A stretch of DNA of 64,000 nt from Pseudarthrobacter sulfonivorans (GTDB taxonomy: Bacteria > Actinomycetota > Actinomycetes > Actinomycetales > Micrococcaceae). The stretch's first letter is position 1, and the number at the start of each line of letters is the position of its first letter. Positions 16,900 to 26,985 of this stretch are shown here, piece after piece. The stretch covers positions 124,001-188,000 of the forward strand of contig NZ_JACXBW010000010.1 in assembly GCF_014712225.1 (NCBI RefSeq). The letters run 5' to 3'. The translations under genes were made by a program, and so were the position numbers. The notes under the pieces were generated by a model. That model was given only the letters and a program-made list of their open reading frames with translations. It had not been told where the DNA came from and searched no databases.

Positions 16900-17945
16900 A
16901 CGACGTCACTGAAGCGTTGATAGAAGCAGTGGCCGATGCGTGCGAGAGGTACCCTTCGACGACAGAAGCCGGCGGGGACACAGTCTGGAACCTGGCACTG
17001 TGGGGTGCACTGGATCAAATCGGCGTAACTCTGCTCTCGGTCCCCGAGACCACCGGCGGGTCAGGGGGAGACCTGCAGATGGCTGTGGCTGTGCTCGAGG
17101 TGCTCGGCCAGCACTCGGCGGCTGTTCCCTACGCGGAGACCGCACTCCAAGCGGCGTGGATGCTGGCCGAATGCGGTGGGCCAATCCCGCCGGGACCTCT
17201 CGCGGCAGCCGTCGCTGGATCCGCCGTAAGCATGGTGGAGAACAGCGACTCGTGGGTGCTCAACGGGACCCTTCGGCGGGTGCCATGGGCACGGCACGCC
17301 GAACACATCATCGTTTTGATCGGTGGAAGGATTGTTACCATCCGGCGAGGCGATGTCACGATCGCTCAGGGCACTAATATGGCCGGCGAACCGCGTGACG
17401 ACGTACTGCTGCAGCACATCACCGTCGCGGCAGACTGCGTGCGGGACGTGCCTGAAGCATCAGTAGTGTCCGAGAGTACATTCAATGCCCGCGGAGCGCT
17501 CGCCCGCGCAGCGATGATTGCCGGTGCCGCCCGCCGAGCGTTGGAACTCTCCGTACAGTACGCCGCCCAACGCCAGCAGTTCGGACGAACAGTTAACGCG
17601 TTCCAGGCAGTTCAGCAGCAGATGGCATCGATGGCCGGAGAGGTGTTGCTGTGCAAGATCGCGGCCGGGGCGGCCGCCCTGTCGCTTGATACGGATTCGG
17701 CAGGAACTGTGGCGGTGGCGGCGGCAAAGACCTCTACTGCTCAATCGGCCGGGACGGTGGCCAGGATTGCCCATCAAGTGCACGGAGCCATCGGATTCAC
17801 CGACGAGCACCTGCTCCGCCTGAGCACTACACGCCTATGGGCATGGCGCGAGGAAGCTGGATCCGAAACCCAATGGGCGCGAGAACTCGGAGCCCTGAGT
17901 CTTGCAACTGGCGCCGACGGACTATGGCCCGCACTCGTCGATTAG
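16896..17945 (+). CDS. Acyl-CoA dehydrogenase, small partner of a pair
   Basis: 349 residues. The C-terminal half is recognisable: AAQRQQFGRTVNAFQAVQQQ and HQVHGAIGFTDEHLL. The N-terminal and middle domains are weakly conserved and lack the SEP-GSD-type FAD loop seen in its partner, as expected for a beta subunit that shares the active site. It is the last gene of the operon; about 180 bases separate it from pntA. Confidence 0.87.
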   Translation: MNDVTEALIEAVADACERYPSTTEAGGDTVWNLALWGALDQIGVTLLSVPETTGGSGGDLQMAVAVLEVLGQHSAAVPYAETALQAAWMLAECGGPIPPGPLAAAVAGSAVSMVENSDSWVLNGTLRRVPWARHAEHIIVLIGGRIVTIRRGDVTIAQGTNMAGEPRDDVLLQHITVAADCVRDVPEASVVSESTFNARGALARAAMIAGAARRALELSVQYAAQRQQFGRTVNAFQAVQQQMASMAGEVLLCKIAAGAAALSLDTDSAGTVAVAAAKTSTAQSAGTVARIAHQVHGAIGFTDEHLLRLSTTRLWAWREEAGSETQWARELGALSLATGADGLWPALVD

Positions 17946-18125
17946 TGCTCAGTTGGTGTCCCACCACCACGCCCGGACGGATCGGATCAGGGGGAAGAAC
18001 GGGGGCGGGATTCAGCGACTGAAGTCTTTTGCTGACTTGGTTCTTTGAAAGAAATGAATTGATAGCCAATGGCAGTCGTGGCAGATCTTCTGCGCAGCTG
18101 GTTGGTTGGATGAGAGAGAGAAAAC

Positions 18126-19682
18126 GTGACACGTATTGGCATTGTGGCCGAGTTGGGTCGCGAGACGAGGGTGGCGGCGACGCCCACCACCGTGAAGCAG
18201 CTATTGGGTTTGGGCTACGAGGTTGTGGTCGAGAAGGGCGCGGGGGAATCTTCGTCTTTCCGTGATGACGCTTATGCCGAAGCGGGTGCACTGATCGTCG
18301 GTGCGGACGAGGCGTGGGGCAGTGAAGTGGTTTTGCGGATCAGCCCGCCCACTGAAGATGAGATCGCCCGTCTCGCGGACGGTGCAGCGCTGATCGGGAT
18401 GTTGAGTCCGGGGCTGCGGCCGGAGCTGGTGGAGGCGTTGGCCGCGCGTCCAATCACGGCGCTGGCGTTGGACGCGGTGCCGCGGATCTCGCGGGCGCAG
18501 TCGATGGATGTGCTCAGCTCCATGGCGAACATTGCCGGGTACCGGGCGGTGATTGAGGCCGCACATGAGTTCGGCCGGTTCTTCACCGGACAGGTGACTG
18601 CGGCGGGCAAGGTCCCGCCGGCGAAGGTCCTGGTCGCAGGTGCCGGTGTTGCCGGGTTGGCGGCGATCGGTGCCGCGTCCAGCCTGGGCGCGATCGTCCG
18701 GGCGACTGACCCGCGCCCTGAGGTTGCCGACCAGGTGAAGTCCATCGGCGGGACCTACCTCAAGGTCGAGGTCGCCGAGGAGATGAAGTCCTCTGACGGG
18801 TACGCGAAGGCCACGTCCGAGGCGTACAACGCCCGCGCTGCCGAGATCTACACCGAGCAGGCCGCGGATGTGGACATCATCATCACCACGGCCCTCATTC
18901 CTGGGCGCCCGGCGCCGAAGCTGCTCACGGCGGAAGACGTTGCGGCGATGAAGTCCGGCAGCGTGATCGTTGACATGGCCGCGGGCCAGGGCGGGAACGT
19001 CGAGGGCTCAGTCGCCGGGGAACGCGTGGTGACGGATAACGGTGTGGTCATCCTGGGCTATACGGATCTGCCGGCCCGGTTGCCGGCGCAGGCGTCCCAG
19101 CTGTACGGGACGAACATGGTGAACCTGCTCAAGCTCCTGACCCCGGAGAAGGACGGGGTCCTGCGGATCGATTTCGACGACGTCGTCCAGCGGTCGGTGA
19201 CGGTGGTTCGCGAGGGTGAAAAGACCTGGCCGCCGCCCCCGGTCCAGGTCTCCGCCGCCCCGGTTCAGACCGAAACCAAACGCGCCGAGGAGCGGGCTGC
19301 CGAGGCGGCGAAAAAGATGGGCCTCAGCCCTGCCGGTAAGGCCGGGCTTTTCGCCGCGGGCATCGCGGTGTTGTTCGGGATCAACGCGGTGGCTCCGGCG
19401 CCGCTGCCGCAGCACTTCACGGTCCTGATGCTCTCCATCGTGGTCGGCTTCTACGTCATCGGTAAAGTCCATCACGCCCTCCACACCCCGCTGATGTCGG
19501 TGACGAACGCGATCTCCGGGATCATCGTCGTCGGGGCCCTGCTGCAGGTCACGTCCGACAACATCATCATGCAGGTCCTCGCCGCCGTCGCGGTCCTGCT
19601 GGCCAGCATCAACATCTTCGGCGGCTTCGCCGTCACCCGGCGCATGCTCGCCATGTTCTCGGCCGGGAAGGCACGTTCATGA
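18126..19682 (+). CDS. pntA: NAD(P) transhydrogenase subunit alpha
   Basis: 518 residues, the fused E. coli-type alpha subunit. The NAD domain shows [27 protein letters not shown], and [14 protein letters not shown]. The C-terminal 110 residues contain about four membrane segments ([53 protein letters not shown]). The GTG at 18126 follows a purine-rich GAGAGAG. With PntB it interconverts NADH and NADPH using the proton gradient. This would supply NADPH for the reductases in the region or dispose of excess NADPH. Confidence 0.95.
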   Translation: MTRIGIVAELGRETRVAATPTTVKQLLGLGYEVVVEKGAGESSSFRDDAYAEAGALIVGADEAWGSEVVLRISPPTEDEIARLADGAALIGMLSPGLRPELVEALAARPITALALDAVPRISRAQSMDVLSSMANIAGYRAVIEAAHEFGRFFTGQVTAAGKVPPAKVLVAGAGVAGLAAIGAASSLGAIVRATDPRPEVADQVKSIGGTYLKVEVAEEMKSSDGYAKATSEAYNARAAEIYTEQAADVDIIITTALIPGRPAPKLLTAEDVAAMKSGSVIVDMAAGQGGNVEGSVAGERVVTDNGVVILGYTDLPARLPAQASQLYGTNMVNLLKLLTPEKDGVLRIDFDDVVQRSVTVVREGEKTWPPPPVQVSAAPVQTETKRAEERAAEAAKKMGLSPAGKAGLFAAGIAVLFGINAVAPAPLPQHFTVLMLSIVVGFYVIGKVHHALHTPLMSVTNAISGIIVVGALLQVTSDNIIMQVLAAVAVLLASINIFGGFAVTRRMLAMFSAGKARS

Positions 19683-21154
19683 GCGCCGCCACCGAAGCAG
19701 CAGCAATTCTATCGAGGAGCCTTACCGTGTCTGACACCGTCACCGGTCCGTTGACCGCCGACTCCATCGCCGGCGCCGCATACGTCGTCGCGGCCCTGCT
19801 GTTCATCCTGTCCCTCGCCGGGCTGAGCAAACACGAGAAAGCCCGCGCAGGTGTCATCTACGGCATCACCGGGATGATCATCGCCCTCGCAGCCACCATC
19901 TGGCTGACCGTCCAGGACGCCTGGGGCACCGGAGCCGGCCTGACCGGCCTGGTCTTGCTCGTCGCCGCGGTGATCGTCGGCGGGGCCATTGGGTTCTGGC
20001 GCGCCCGCGTGGTCGAAATGACCGGCATGCCCGAACTGATCGCGCTGCTGCACAGCTTCGTTGGCCTCGCCGCCGTCCTGGTGGGCTGGAACGGGCACCT
20101 TGAAGCCCCCGCCCTGTCCCCGGACCTGACGGCCATCCACCATGCCGAGGTGTTCATCGGCGTGTTTATCGGCGCGGTCACCTTCACAGGCTCGATCGTG
20201 GCGTTCCTGAAACTCTCCGCCCGGATGAAGTCCTCACCCCTGATGCTGCCGGGCAAGAACGCCATCAACCTCGGCGCCCTCGCCGCGTTCATTGCCCTGA
20301 CCGTCTGGTACGTCAACGACTCCCAGCTCTGGCTCCTCATCGTCGTCACCCTCCTCGCTTTGGGGCTGGGCTGGCACCTGGTGGCCTCCATCGGCGGCGG
20401 CGACATGCCCGTGGTCGTGTCCATGCTCAACAGCTACTCCGGCTGGGCCGCCGCCGCGGCGGGGTTCCTGCTCAACAACGACCTGCTGATCATCACCGGC
20501 GCCCTGGTGGGCTCCTCGGGTGCCTACCTGTCCTACATCATGTGCAAGGCCATGAACCGGTCCTTCATCTCCGTGATCGCCGGCGGCTTCGGCATCGCCG
20601 CCCCCGCCAGCAAGGGGGACGCGGACCAGGGTGAGCACCGGGAGATCACGGCCGAGGCCACAGCGGAAATGCTGACGAACGCCTCGAGTGTGGTCATCAC
20701 CCCCGGGTACGGCATGGCCGTGGCCCAGGCCCAGTACCCGGTCGCCGAACTCGCGCACCAGCTTCGGGAACGCGGCGTGAATGTCCGGTTCGGCATCCAC
20801 CCGGTCGCCGGGCGCCTGCCCGGACACATGAACGTGCTCCTCGCCGAAGCCAAAGTCCCCTACGATATCGTCCTGGAAATGGACGAAATCAACGACGACC
20901 TGGGCGACACCTCCGTGGTCCTCGTCATCGGCGCCAATGACACCGTCAACCCCTCAGCCGCTGAAGACCCGGGAAGCCCCATCGCGGGCATGCCCGTCCT
21001 CAAAGTCTGGGAAGCCGAAAACGTCATCGTATTCAAACGCTCAATGGCTGCAGGCTACGCCGGCGTCCAAAACCCCCTCTTCTACCGCGACAACTCCCAA
21101 ATGCTCTTCGGCGACGCCAAAACCCGCGTCGAAGACATCCTCAAAGCGTTCTGA
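19679..21154 (+). CDS. pntB: NAD(P) transhydrogenase subunit beta
   Basis: 491 residues from the ATG that overlaps the pntA stop (ATGA). Eight or more membrane segments precede the NADP domain, where [46 protein letters not shown] and [17 protein letters not shown] are characteristic. A GTG at 19727 with GAGGAG eight bases upstream gives a protein start (VSDTVTGPL) closer in length to E. coli PntB, so the true start may be there. Confidence 0.95.
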   Translation: MSAATEAAAILSRSLTVSDTVTGPLTADSIAGAAYVVAALLFILSLAGLSKHEKARAGVIYGITGMIIALAATIWLTVQDAWGTGAGLTGLVLLVAAVIVGGAIGFWRARVVEMTGMPELIALLHSFVGLAAVLVGWNGHLEAPALSPDLTAIHHAEVFIGVFIGAVTFTGSIVAFLKLSARMKSSPLMLPGKNAINLGALAAFIALTVWYVNDSQLWLLIVVTLLALGLGWHLVASIGGGDMPVVVSMLNSYSGWAAAAAGFLLNNDLLIITGALVGSSGAYLSYIMCKAMNRSFISVIAGGFGIAAPASKGDADQGEHREITAEATAEMLTNASSVVITPGYGMAVAQAQYPVAELAHQLRERGVNVRFGIHPVAGRLPGHMNVLLAEAKVPYDIVLEMDEINDDLGDTSVVLVIGANDTVNPSAAEDPGSPIAGMPVLKVWEAENVIVFKRSMAAGYAGVQNPLFYRDNSQMLFGDAKTRVEDILKAF

Positions 21155-21587
21155 GAGAGGACGCCAAGGGTCTTCCTTGATCGATATGACAACACCCGCC
21201 TGGCGTTTGGTTCGCGTCCGCAACCAGGGCCAGGCGGTGGAAACGATAGGACTGTCCGTGTTTAGACGCAGAGTTCTTGCCAATTTGCCTATTCGAGAGG
21301 CGTCCAGCTCGAACACGAGGGTCGGTGCGTCTTGCGCGGGGGAAGTACAGGCACTCTGCCAGGCATTCAACATTGATGAAATCTCTGCGTCCCCCTGGAT
21401 TGGTCTCCACTACCGCCATGAGTTCTTGCTCCATCACAGGCACGAGCTGTTAGAGCCTGGCAAAGACTGATCCGCTCAAAGCCTGGTCGGCCTGTGACTT
21501 CGCTCCTGTGATCGCGGAAACTCAAGCGGGAAGTCGAGCATTTCTCCTTCAAATTGCAATTTCTGGTCCCAAAAGAAAGGCCCAACG
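21155..21587. other. Gap between pntB and the SnoaL-like gene
   Basis: About 430 bases. No frame with recognisable motifs, no palindromic operator of the recurrent type and no clear terminator. It presumably holds the promoter for the gene at 21588. Confidence 0.4.
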
Positions 21588-22145
21588 ATGTCCATTTCGT
21601 CAAAAGACGCAGCGAGCTCCGTGGCTGGCGTCGATCAGGCCGAGCTTTCCGAGCTGATCGCCAAACAGAAGCTTTACGAGAATATGGCGATTTACTGTCG
21701 AGGGCAGGACCGCAAGGATCTCGAACTTATGAAGTCGACCTTCTGGCCGGAGGCTACCGACAATCATGGAATGTTCGACGGCCCAGCCCATGAGTTCTGC
21801 GAGTGGTCTTATGAGAATCAGAAGAAGACCCTGCATCGTTCCCACCACTACATCACCAACGTCATCGTGGAACTCGACGGCGATCGCGCCAGGCGGGAGA
21901 GCGCCGTCGTGTACGTCATGGTGAAGCTTGGAGGTGAACCGACAGACATTATGGGTGGCCGGTACCGCGACTTGTGCGAACGCCGTGACGGTGCATGGAA
22001 GGTGCTTCGCCGGGTGGTGATCTTCGATCATGTAGCGCAGTTCCCCAACACGGGCGAACTCGGAGCAGTCTTTGGCGGCATTCCCGCGACCGCGCGAATC
22101 GGAGACACCTACCCTCGCGATCCGATCCACGATCTTGAGTGGTGA
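21588..22145 (+). CDS. SnoaL/NTF2-like protein 1
   Basis: 185 residues of the SnoaL_4 (nuclear transport factor 2-like) fold: LIAKQKLYENMAIYCRG, QDRKDLELMKSTFWPEA, HHYITNVIVELDGDRA and GRYRDLCERRDGAWKV. The family includes dehydratases such as BaiE and the dehydrochlorinase LinA, which use an Asp/His pair; the Asp in GQDRKD and His in SHHYITN are candidates. A clear paralogue is encoded at 58086-58703. AAAGAAAGG precedes the ATG. The reaction is unknown; an acyl-CoA or steroid-like dehydration is possible. Confidence 0.8.
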   Translation: MSISSKDAASSVAGVDQAELSELIAKQKLYENMAIYCRGQDRKDLELMKSTFWPEATDNHGMFDGPAHEFCEWSYENQKKTLHRSHHYITNVIVELDGDRARRESAVVYVMVKLGGEPTDIMGGRYRDLCERRDGAWKVLRRVVIFDHVAQFPNTGELGAVFGGIPATARIGDTYPRDPIHDLEW

Positions 22146-22277
22146 TCTGAGCCTATTACTGGGTGCGTGAAAGAAAACGCGGAGGCGTGTTCCTGTCATG
22201 TCCGTCGTTGAGGGCGTGAATCCTCAGACTTCTGGCGGTATCGGCCGATCACGTAGTCGGCCGACTAGGGAGTGTCC

Positions 22278-23274
22278 TTATGCTTCTGGGGTGTCTTCGT
22301 TGAGTGTGCCGTGTCTGAGCATGGAGTGGATGACGTCGCACGGGCGTCGGGCCACGCAGATGGCGGCGGCGTTGTGTTTTTCCTGGGCCGGCTTCTTTTG
22401 GTAGTACGCCTTTGAAGCCGAGTGACGACAGCTGGCTATCCAAGCCGAAGTGAACATCGCGTTCTTGAGCTGTTTGTTCCCCGAGCGTGCTGGGAGTTCA
22501 CCGCGGATCGAGATTCCGGAGCGCCGCATCACGGGGCAATGCCGGCGTAGGCGGCCAGGTGTCCTGCGGGCATGAAGGTGCCGGCATCGCCAATGGTCAG
22601 GAGTGTCGTGGCTGCGGTCTTGATGCCGACTCCGGCATGGACATCAAGGCCTGGGAAAGAGGGAAGTCACCGAGAAGTTTTTCGACTTCTTCGGCCACAA
22701 CGGCGCGTTGGTGTTTGAGTTCCTTGGTCTGGGCGGCGACGCGTGCGATGACCAGTTCGACGGCCTGTGCCGATCACGGTCACCCTCTGCTCGCCCAGCT
22801 CCGAAAAGACCGCGTCGATGAGATTCACCGGGTCCTTCGGCTGTGGTTCCTGATCCAGCGGAGCACGTTGGACCGCCCGGCGGTGCGCAGTCCGGTGGGT
22901 CCGGAGTACTTGATGAACAGCTCCAGCACCAGGGATCGGGTCAGCACGGTTCCGGAAAAGACACGTTCCAGGGCGGGGAAAATCTGCAGCAGCAGGGACC
23001 GCAGGCCGTTGATCGCCCTAGTGCACTCATGGGTCAGATCGGCATTAACCCGGAAAGCACCTACAACGCCGCAAGCACTTCGCTGTCTCGGTCAACAGCC
23101 CGCAGGGTGTGCGGAAGCGCTCGGGCCGCCTCGGCAATGATGAATGCATTAGCGCGCGTCCGTTTTGGACTTGCCGGGATACAGATCGGATTCGCCAGCG
23201 GCGTTCAATGCGACGGCGTGATGCTCGGACTTTCCGACATCGAGTCCGCAGTAGACGTCATATCCTTTGTCCAT
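22278..23274 (-). pseudogene. IS110-family transposase, frame-disrupted
   Basis: The N-terminus is readable from an ATG at 23274 (DVYCGLDVGKSEHHAVALN), the DEDD-type RuvC-like start of IS110 transposases. The frame stops at 23149. The C-terminal part reappears in another frame at 22278-22532 (ELPARSGNKQLKNAMF, YYQKKPAQEKHNAAAICV). The middle is broken by further frameshifts. The total span of 997 bp is close to a full gene, so the element arrived intact and decayed. IS110 elements lack long terminal inverted repeats, and I could not place the ends. Confidence 0.82.
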
Positions 23275-23785
23275 CCGGCGATCCTTTTGCACCACGATCT
23301 GGCCGCAGTCCCGACACCCCGATGCTGGCACCACGTTTTACAAAGACCTGGTACCCGTGGAAGGAGCCGGCCGTGTCTCTATAGGTAGTCACCGCGTGCC
23401 TCCGAACTCGGCGACAACACCCCCGGATCATCAAGTGACAGGGCAAGAAAGTCATACCAGGCCCAGCGACCAAATCTCCGACTCTCGCGGACCCAATAAA
23501 TTTAACGGCGCGTCCGCGCAAGATGGGCTGGTCCCGACCTTGAAGGCGCCGGACCGGGTGCAGGGGACGCCCAGCGGATGGGCGAGGGTCGAGGCGGAGA
23601 CATCGAAACTGTGCAGCGCGCTCGTAAGCGACGACTCCCATGCAGATGTATGTCGAACAACGGAGAGATGTGCATGGCGATTGGGCGCTACCGTTGGTGT
23701 TCGAATCAATTTTAATCTCGATCCGTGTAATTTTCACGGTGGTTCAGCCTTGCTGGTACATAGCCGTCAACCACCGGTGGCACCC
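23275..23785. other. Gap upstream of the IS110 remnant
   Basis: About 510 bases without a supported gene. It contains the 3' flank of the racemase gene and the 5' flank of the IS remnant. Open frames here show no motifs or good start signals. Confidence 0.4.
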
Positions 23786-24889
23786 TCAATTGCTCGCGAT
23801 GCCCCACTCAGCAAGGATCTCGTGGGCGTCCGTAACTTGGAGTGGCGGCGCTTTCGGAATGCCGGGATCACTGCGTGAAAAGCGGGGCGCGGGTGACGGC
23901 TGGACGATACCGTTCAGGTCTCTAACGATCTGCCGCTCCACCATATGTTCGTGCTTACTGGCCTCGTCGAACGAGAGCACTGGAGTGACACAGGCGTCGA
24001 TTCGCTCGAACATCTCGATCCAGTGCTGACGCGGCTCGCGGAGGAACGCTGAAGTCAGAGCTGCCCGCAAAACTGGCCATCCGGTGCGGTCATACTGTTC
24101 CGGGAGGTCTGAAGGAGGCAACCCGAGGCCATCCAGGAGACGTGCATAGAACTGGGGCTCAACAGATCCGACTGCCATGTAGCCTCCGTCAGCGCACTCG
24201 TACGTATCGTAGTAGGGCGCACCGCCGTCGAGAATATTGTCGCCTCGGTTCTCATTCCACGCGCCTCCGCCGTACATCGACCACAACATGTGGGCCAGCA
24301 CGCTTGCCCCATCAATCATCGCAGCGTCGACGACCTGGCCAATCCCTGACCTATCACGCTCCCAGAGCGCTGCAAGGATGCCCGTAATGAGGAACATCGA
24401 TCCGCCGCCGTAGTCACCAATGAGATTAAGGGGTACAACGGGACGCTCATCGGCGCGTCCGACGGCGTTGAGTATGCCGGCGATGCTCAGGTAGTTGATG
24501 TCATGTCCAGCCCGGTCGGCTAGTGGTCCGTCCTGTCCCCAGCCGGTCATCCGGCCATAAACCAGACCGGGGTTGATGGCGTGGCAATCCTTGGGGCCGA
24601 GTCCGAGCCGCTCCGCCACACCGGGCCTGTTGCCCTCGATGAGCACGTCTGCCCGGGCCACCAACTCCAGGACAAGTTCCTGATCGGCGGCTGATTTTAG
24701 GTTCGCAGTCACGGTGCGTCGGCCCCGAAGCTGCTCGTTGCGTCCCTGCTTGCCAAGACCGAACGGAGCATCCGGGCGTTCCACCCTTACGACGTCGGCG
24801 CCGAGGTCTGCAAGCATCATTGCCGCATGGGGGCCTGGTCCGATGCTCGCCAGTTCGACGACGCGCATCCCCTTGAGCGGCCCGCTCAT
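23786..24889 (-). CDS. Alpha-methylacyl-CoA racemase (CaiB/BaiF family)
   Basis: 367 residues starting [17 protein letters not shown]. It matches [28 protein letters not shown], catalytic His at about 129 ([10 protein letters not shown]), Asp at about 159 ([11 protein letters not shown]) and Glu near 244 (GSVEPQFY). The spacings agree with His126, Asp156 and Glu241 of the mycobacterial enzyme. It inverts the 2-methyl centre of branched acyl-CoA so that stereospecific acyl-CoA dehydrogenases can act. The ATG overlaps the TetR stop (ATGA), so the two are cotranslated. This points to a 2-methyl-branched intermediate in the pathway. Confidence 0.9.
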   Translation of the reverse strand: MSGPLKGMRVVELASIGPGPHAAMMLADLGADVVRVERPDAPFGLGKQGRNEQLRGRRTVTANLKSAADQELVLELVARADVLIEGNRPGVAERLGLGPKDCHAINPGLVYGRMTGWGQDGPLADRAGHDINYLSIAGILNAVGRADERPVVPLNLIGDYGGGSMFLITGILAALWERDRSGIGQVVDAAMIDGASVLAHMLWSMYGGGAWNENRGDNILDGGAPYYDTYECADGGYMAVGSVEPQFYARLLDGLGLPPSDLPEQYDRTGWPVLRAALTSAFLREPRQHWIEMFERIDACVTPVLSFDEASKHEHMVERQIVRDLNGIVQPSPAPRFSRSDPGIPKAPPLQVTDAHEILAEWGIASN

Positions 24890-25539
24890 AACTTGACTTC
24901 CTGGAGGGCTGCCGGATCGGTGGCCAAGGTTCGTACCCATTGGTCGATGGAGAGCCTGAGTACCGCCGCGGGGTCGATGCTTTCCTTATCGAGTTGCCAT
25001 AGGTATCCCACGCCGCGCAACGTGGAAACGATCACGGCGGCCTGCTGATCGGGGTCGATTCCGCGATCAATGGAGCCGTCTTCCACGCCAGTGCGAATGG
25101 TCGCGGCGATGCGCGATCGCAGGACCTGGTGGAAGGTGATGAACCGTTCGCGCAGGTCAGGTACAGGGCCAAGAGCTTCGAAGATCAACGCGTACAGTAT
25201 GGTGAGCGACCGAGGATTGCGTTCGTAGGAGTCGCAAATCCCCCTCAGGAGGACTTGCAGCGCCGCGAGTCCGTTGAGTCCGGTGGCCTCCGCGTCGACC
25301 TTCTCCACGGTCCAACGGACAACGACCTCGTCTACGAGCGCCTCGAGCAGCTTACCCTTGGACCCAAACCGCGCCGTCGCGAGACTCCGACTGTAGCCGG
25401 CGCGCTCTCCCACGGTCGCAAGCGTCATCGACTGGTAACCGCCCTCCGCGACTAGATCACCTGCGGCGCGGATCAGCGCACGGGTGGATCTCTCAGAGCG
25501 AATCTGATGACCGTTGAGCTCTTCTTCTTTGGTTTCCAC
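24886..25539 (-). CDS. TetR-family transcriptional regulator
   Basis: 217 residues. The N-terminal helix-turn-helix is [19 protein letters not shown] followed by [15 protein letters not shown], typical of TetR. The C-terminal ligand domain is family-variable. The GTG start has AGGA about eight bases upstream. It lies between an acyl-CoA dehydrogenase and the racemase on the same strand. A weak copy of the recurrent palindrome (25549-25562) stands immediately upstream, which would fit autoregulation. It is the only regulator gene I see in the window and so the best candidate for binding the shared motif. Confidence 0.88.
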   Translation of the reverse strand: METKEEELNGHQIRSERSTRALIRAAGDLVAEGGYQSMTLATVGERAGYSRSLATARFGSKGKLLEALVDEVVVRWTVEKVDAEATGLNGLAALQVLLRGICDSYERNPRSLTILYALIFEALGPVPDLRERFITFHQVLRSRIAATIRTGVEDGSIDRGIDPDQQAAVIVSTLRGVGYLWQLDKESIDPAAVLRLSIDQWVRTLATDPAALQEVKL

Positions 25540-25548
25540 AACATCAAT

Positions 25549-25562
25549 CCTAGTCGAACAAC
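25549..25562. promoter_or_regulatory. Degenerate operator candidate upstream of tetR
   Basis: Read on the minus strand it is GTTGTTCGACTAGG, a partial match to GCTNGTYRACNARC. It ends ten bases before the tetR start. Confidence 0.35.
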
Positions 25563-25618
25563 AAAGTTATGGTACAGGTCACCACGCGGAGCGCTTTCCG
25601 TTGCGCCCCGCGCGATGA

Positions 25619-26830
25619 TCAGCGAAACGGAGTCGGCGGAAGTAGCCGATCGGAGATTAGGCGCTGCATGATTTCCGACGTGCCTTCGAAGATCTTCGTT
25701 AGCCGGGCGTCCCGCCAGTACCGTTCGATGGGGAAGTCCGTCGTGTAACCGGCGCCTCCGTGCAGCTGGAGCGCTTCGGAAGTGACGCGCTCAGACATCT
25801 CCGATGCGGAGTACTTGAGCATGGCGGCCCGCACGTCGGACATCTCGCCGGCGTCAACGTCGGCAGCGACTTCGTACATCAGCGCCCGGCAGCTCTCAAT
25901 CTCCGCAGCCATCTTGGCGATCTTGAATCGGGTCACTTGGAAGTCGCCGATGGCGTGCCCGAACTGCTCACGTTCCTGGACATACTTGATCGAGTCCTCG
26001 AGGGCGCCCCGCGCCAATCCTATCGAGCGCGCAGCCGTGTGGATCCGGGGCGTGAGCATGCCTTCGGCGACGCGTTTGAATCCGCCGTCCTGTTGGCCGT
26101 CGGTCTGTTCGTATCCCAACAGACCATCGTCCGGGACGAAGCAGTTGTCGAAGGACAGCTCGAACGTGTGCCAGCCGTGATAGCCGATCTTGCGCACTGG
26201 CGTTCCTGTGCAACCGGCGGGCAACTCACCAGGCTTTTTGTAGACGATGAACCGTCGGATACCGTCGCGCCGGCGGGCAGGATCATAGGGTGTAGTGCGG
26301 GCGACGACGATGATCCCGTCGGACTGGTCAGCGAATGTGCACCACATCTTCTGGCCCGTGATCAGCCACCCGCCGTCGACCTTGTCAGCCCGTGTGCGGA
26401 TGGAAGCGATGTCCGAGCCCGCTCCCGGTTCGGACATTGCGTATGCGCCCAGCCACTGTCCACGTGCCGCGAGCGGAAGGATGGCCGCGCGCTGCGTTGG
26501 ATCGAGGGCGGCTGCAATTCCGGACCGCGTGATGATGCTGGCCACACTCATCCATGCCCGGGACAACTCCTCGGTGATGAGCGCGTACTCGAAGACGCCG
26601 AGGCCGAGACCGCCGTCCTCCTCTGGTACCAGGATTCCGAAGAAGCCAAGTTCGCCCATCTTCGCCCTAAGGCTGTCGGGGATGAGGCCGCGTTCCGGAT
26701 CCAGCTCATTCGCCACCGGGAGCACTTCCCGCATTGCGAAGTCACGGGCCATCTCCTGGATCGCCTCACGTTCATCGGTACGGTAGATGGCCGGAATACG
26801 CGGACGCGGGTCGACCAGGGGCCGGCTCAC
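25619..26830 (-). CDS. Acyl-CoA dehydrogenase
   Basis: 403 residues, a complete homotetrameric-type enzyme. Motifs: AYAMSEPGAGSDIASI, WLITGQKMWCTFADQSD, REQFGHAIGDFQ, ALQLHGGAGYTTDFPIERYWRDARL and the C-terminal IFEGTSEIMQ with the usual catalytic-glutamate region. It passes electrons to ETF. It starts the minus-strand group that includes tetR and the racemase and is preceded by operator candidate c at 26905-26918. Confidence 0.93.
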   Translation of the reverse strand: MSRPLVDPRPRIPAIYRTDEREAIQEMARDFAMREVLPVANELDPERGLIPDSLRAKMGELGFFGILVPEEDGGLGLGVFEYALITEELSRAWMSVASIITRSGIAAALDPTQRAAILPLAARGQWLGAYAMSEPGAGSDIASIRTRADKVDGGWLITGQKMWCTFADQSDGIIVVARTTPYDPARRRDGIRRFIVYKKPGELPAGCTGTPVRKIGYHGWHTFELSFDNCFVPDDGLLGYEQTDGQQDGGFKRVAEGMLTPRIHTAARSIGLARGALEDSIKYVQEREQFGHAIGDFQVTRFKIAKMAAEIESCRALMYEVAADVDAGEMSDVRAAMLKYSASEMSERVTSEALQLHGGAGYTTDFPIERYWRDARLTKIFEGTSEIMQRLISDRLLPPTPFR

Positions 26831-26904
26831 GATGCCTGCTCATCTCTGGCGCGGCCTGCTCGGCTGATAGTTGCTTGGGGCACGGTCGGAACCTCCATTA
26901 AATA

Positions 26905-26918
26905 GTTTGTTGACTAGC
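26905..26918. promoter_or_regulatory. Palindromic operator candidate c (GTTTGTTGACTAGC)
   Basis: Seventy-four bases before the acyl-CoA dehydrogenase start. On the minus strand it is followed directly by ACTATTTAAT, a plausible -10 region, so the site would overlap the promoter. Confidence 0.65.
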
Positions 26919-26985
26919 AATCTACTTGATGTACGGACCCGGCACAACCCCTTGGCAGTGTCCGCCCAGCAGGCAGCGGTACCAC

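Noticed and set aside
22241..22264. Repeated TCGGCCGA octamer as a possible IS end
   Set aside because: Two self-complementary octamers eight bases apart are short, and IS110 elements do not have such terminal repeats; no matching copy was found at the other side.
23258..23878. Overlapping frames of 159 and 203 codons beside the IS110 remnant
   Set aside because: No motifs, no start signals, and they run over the transposase N-terminus or the racemase 3' end on the opposite strand.
25760..26905. Plus-strand frame of 381 codons
   Set aside because: Fully antisense to a complete acyl-CoA dehydrogenase with all motifs; no start signal or family similarity.
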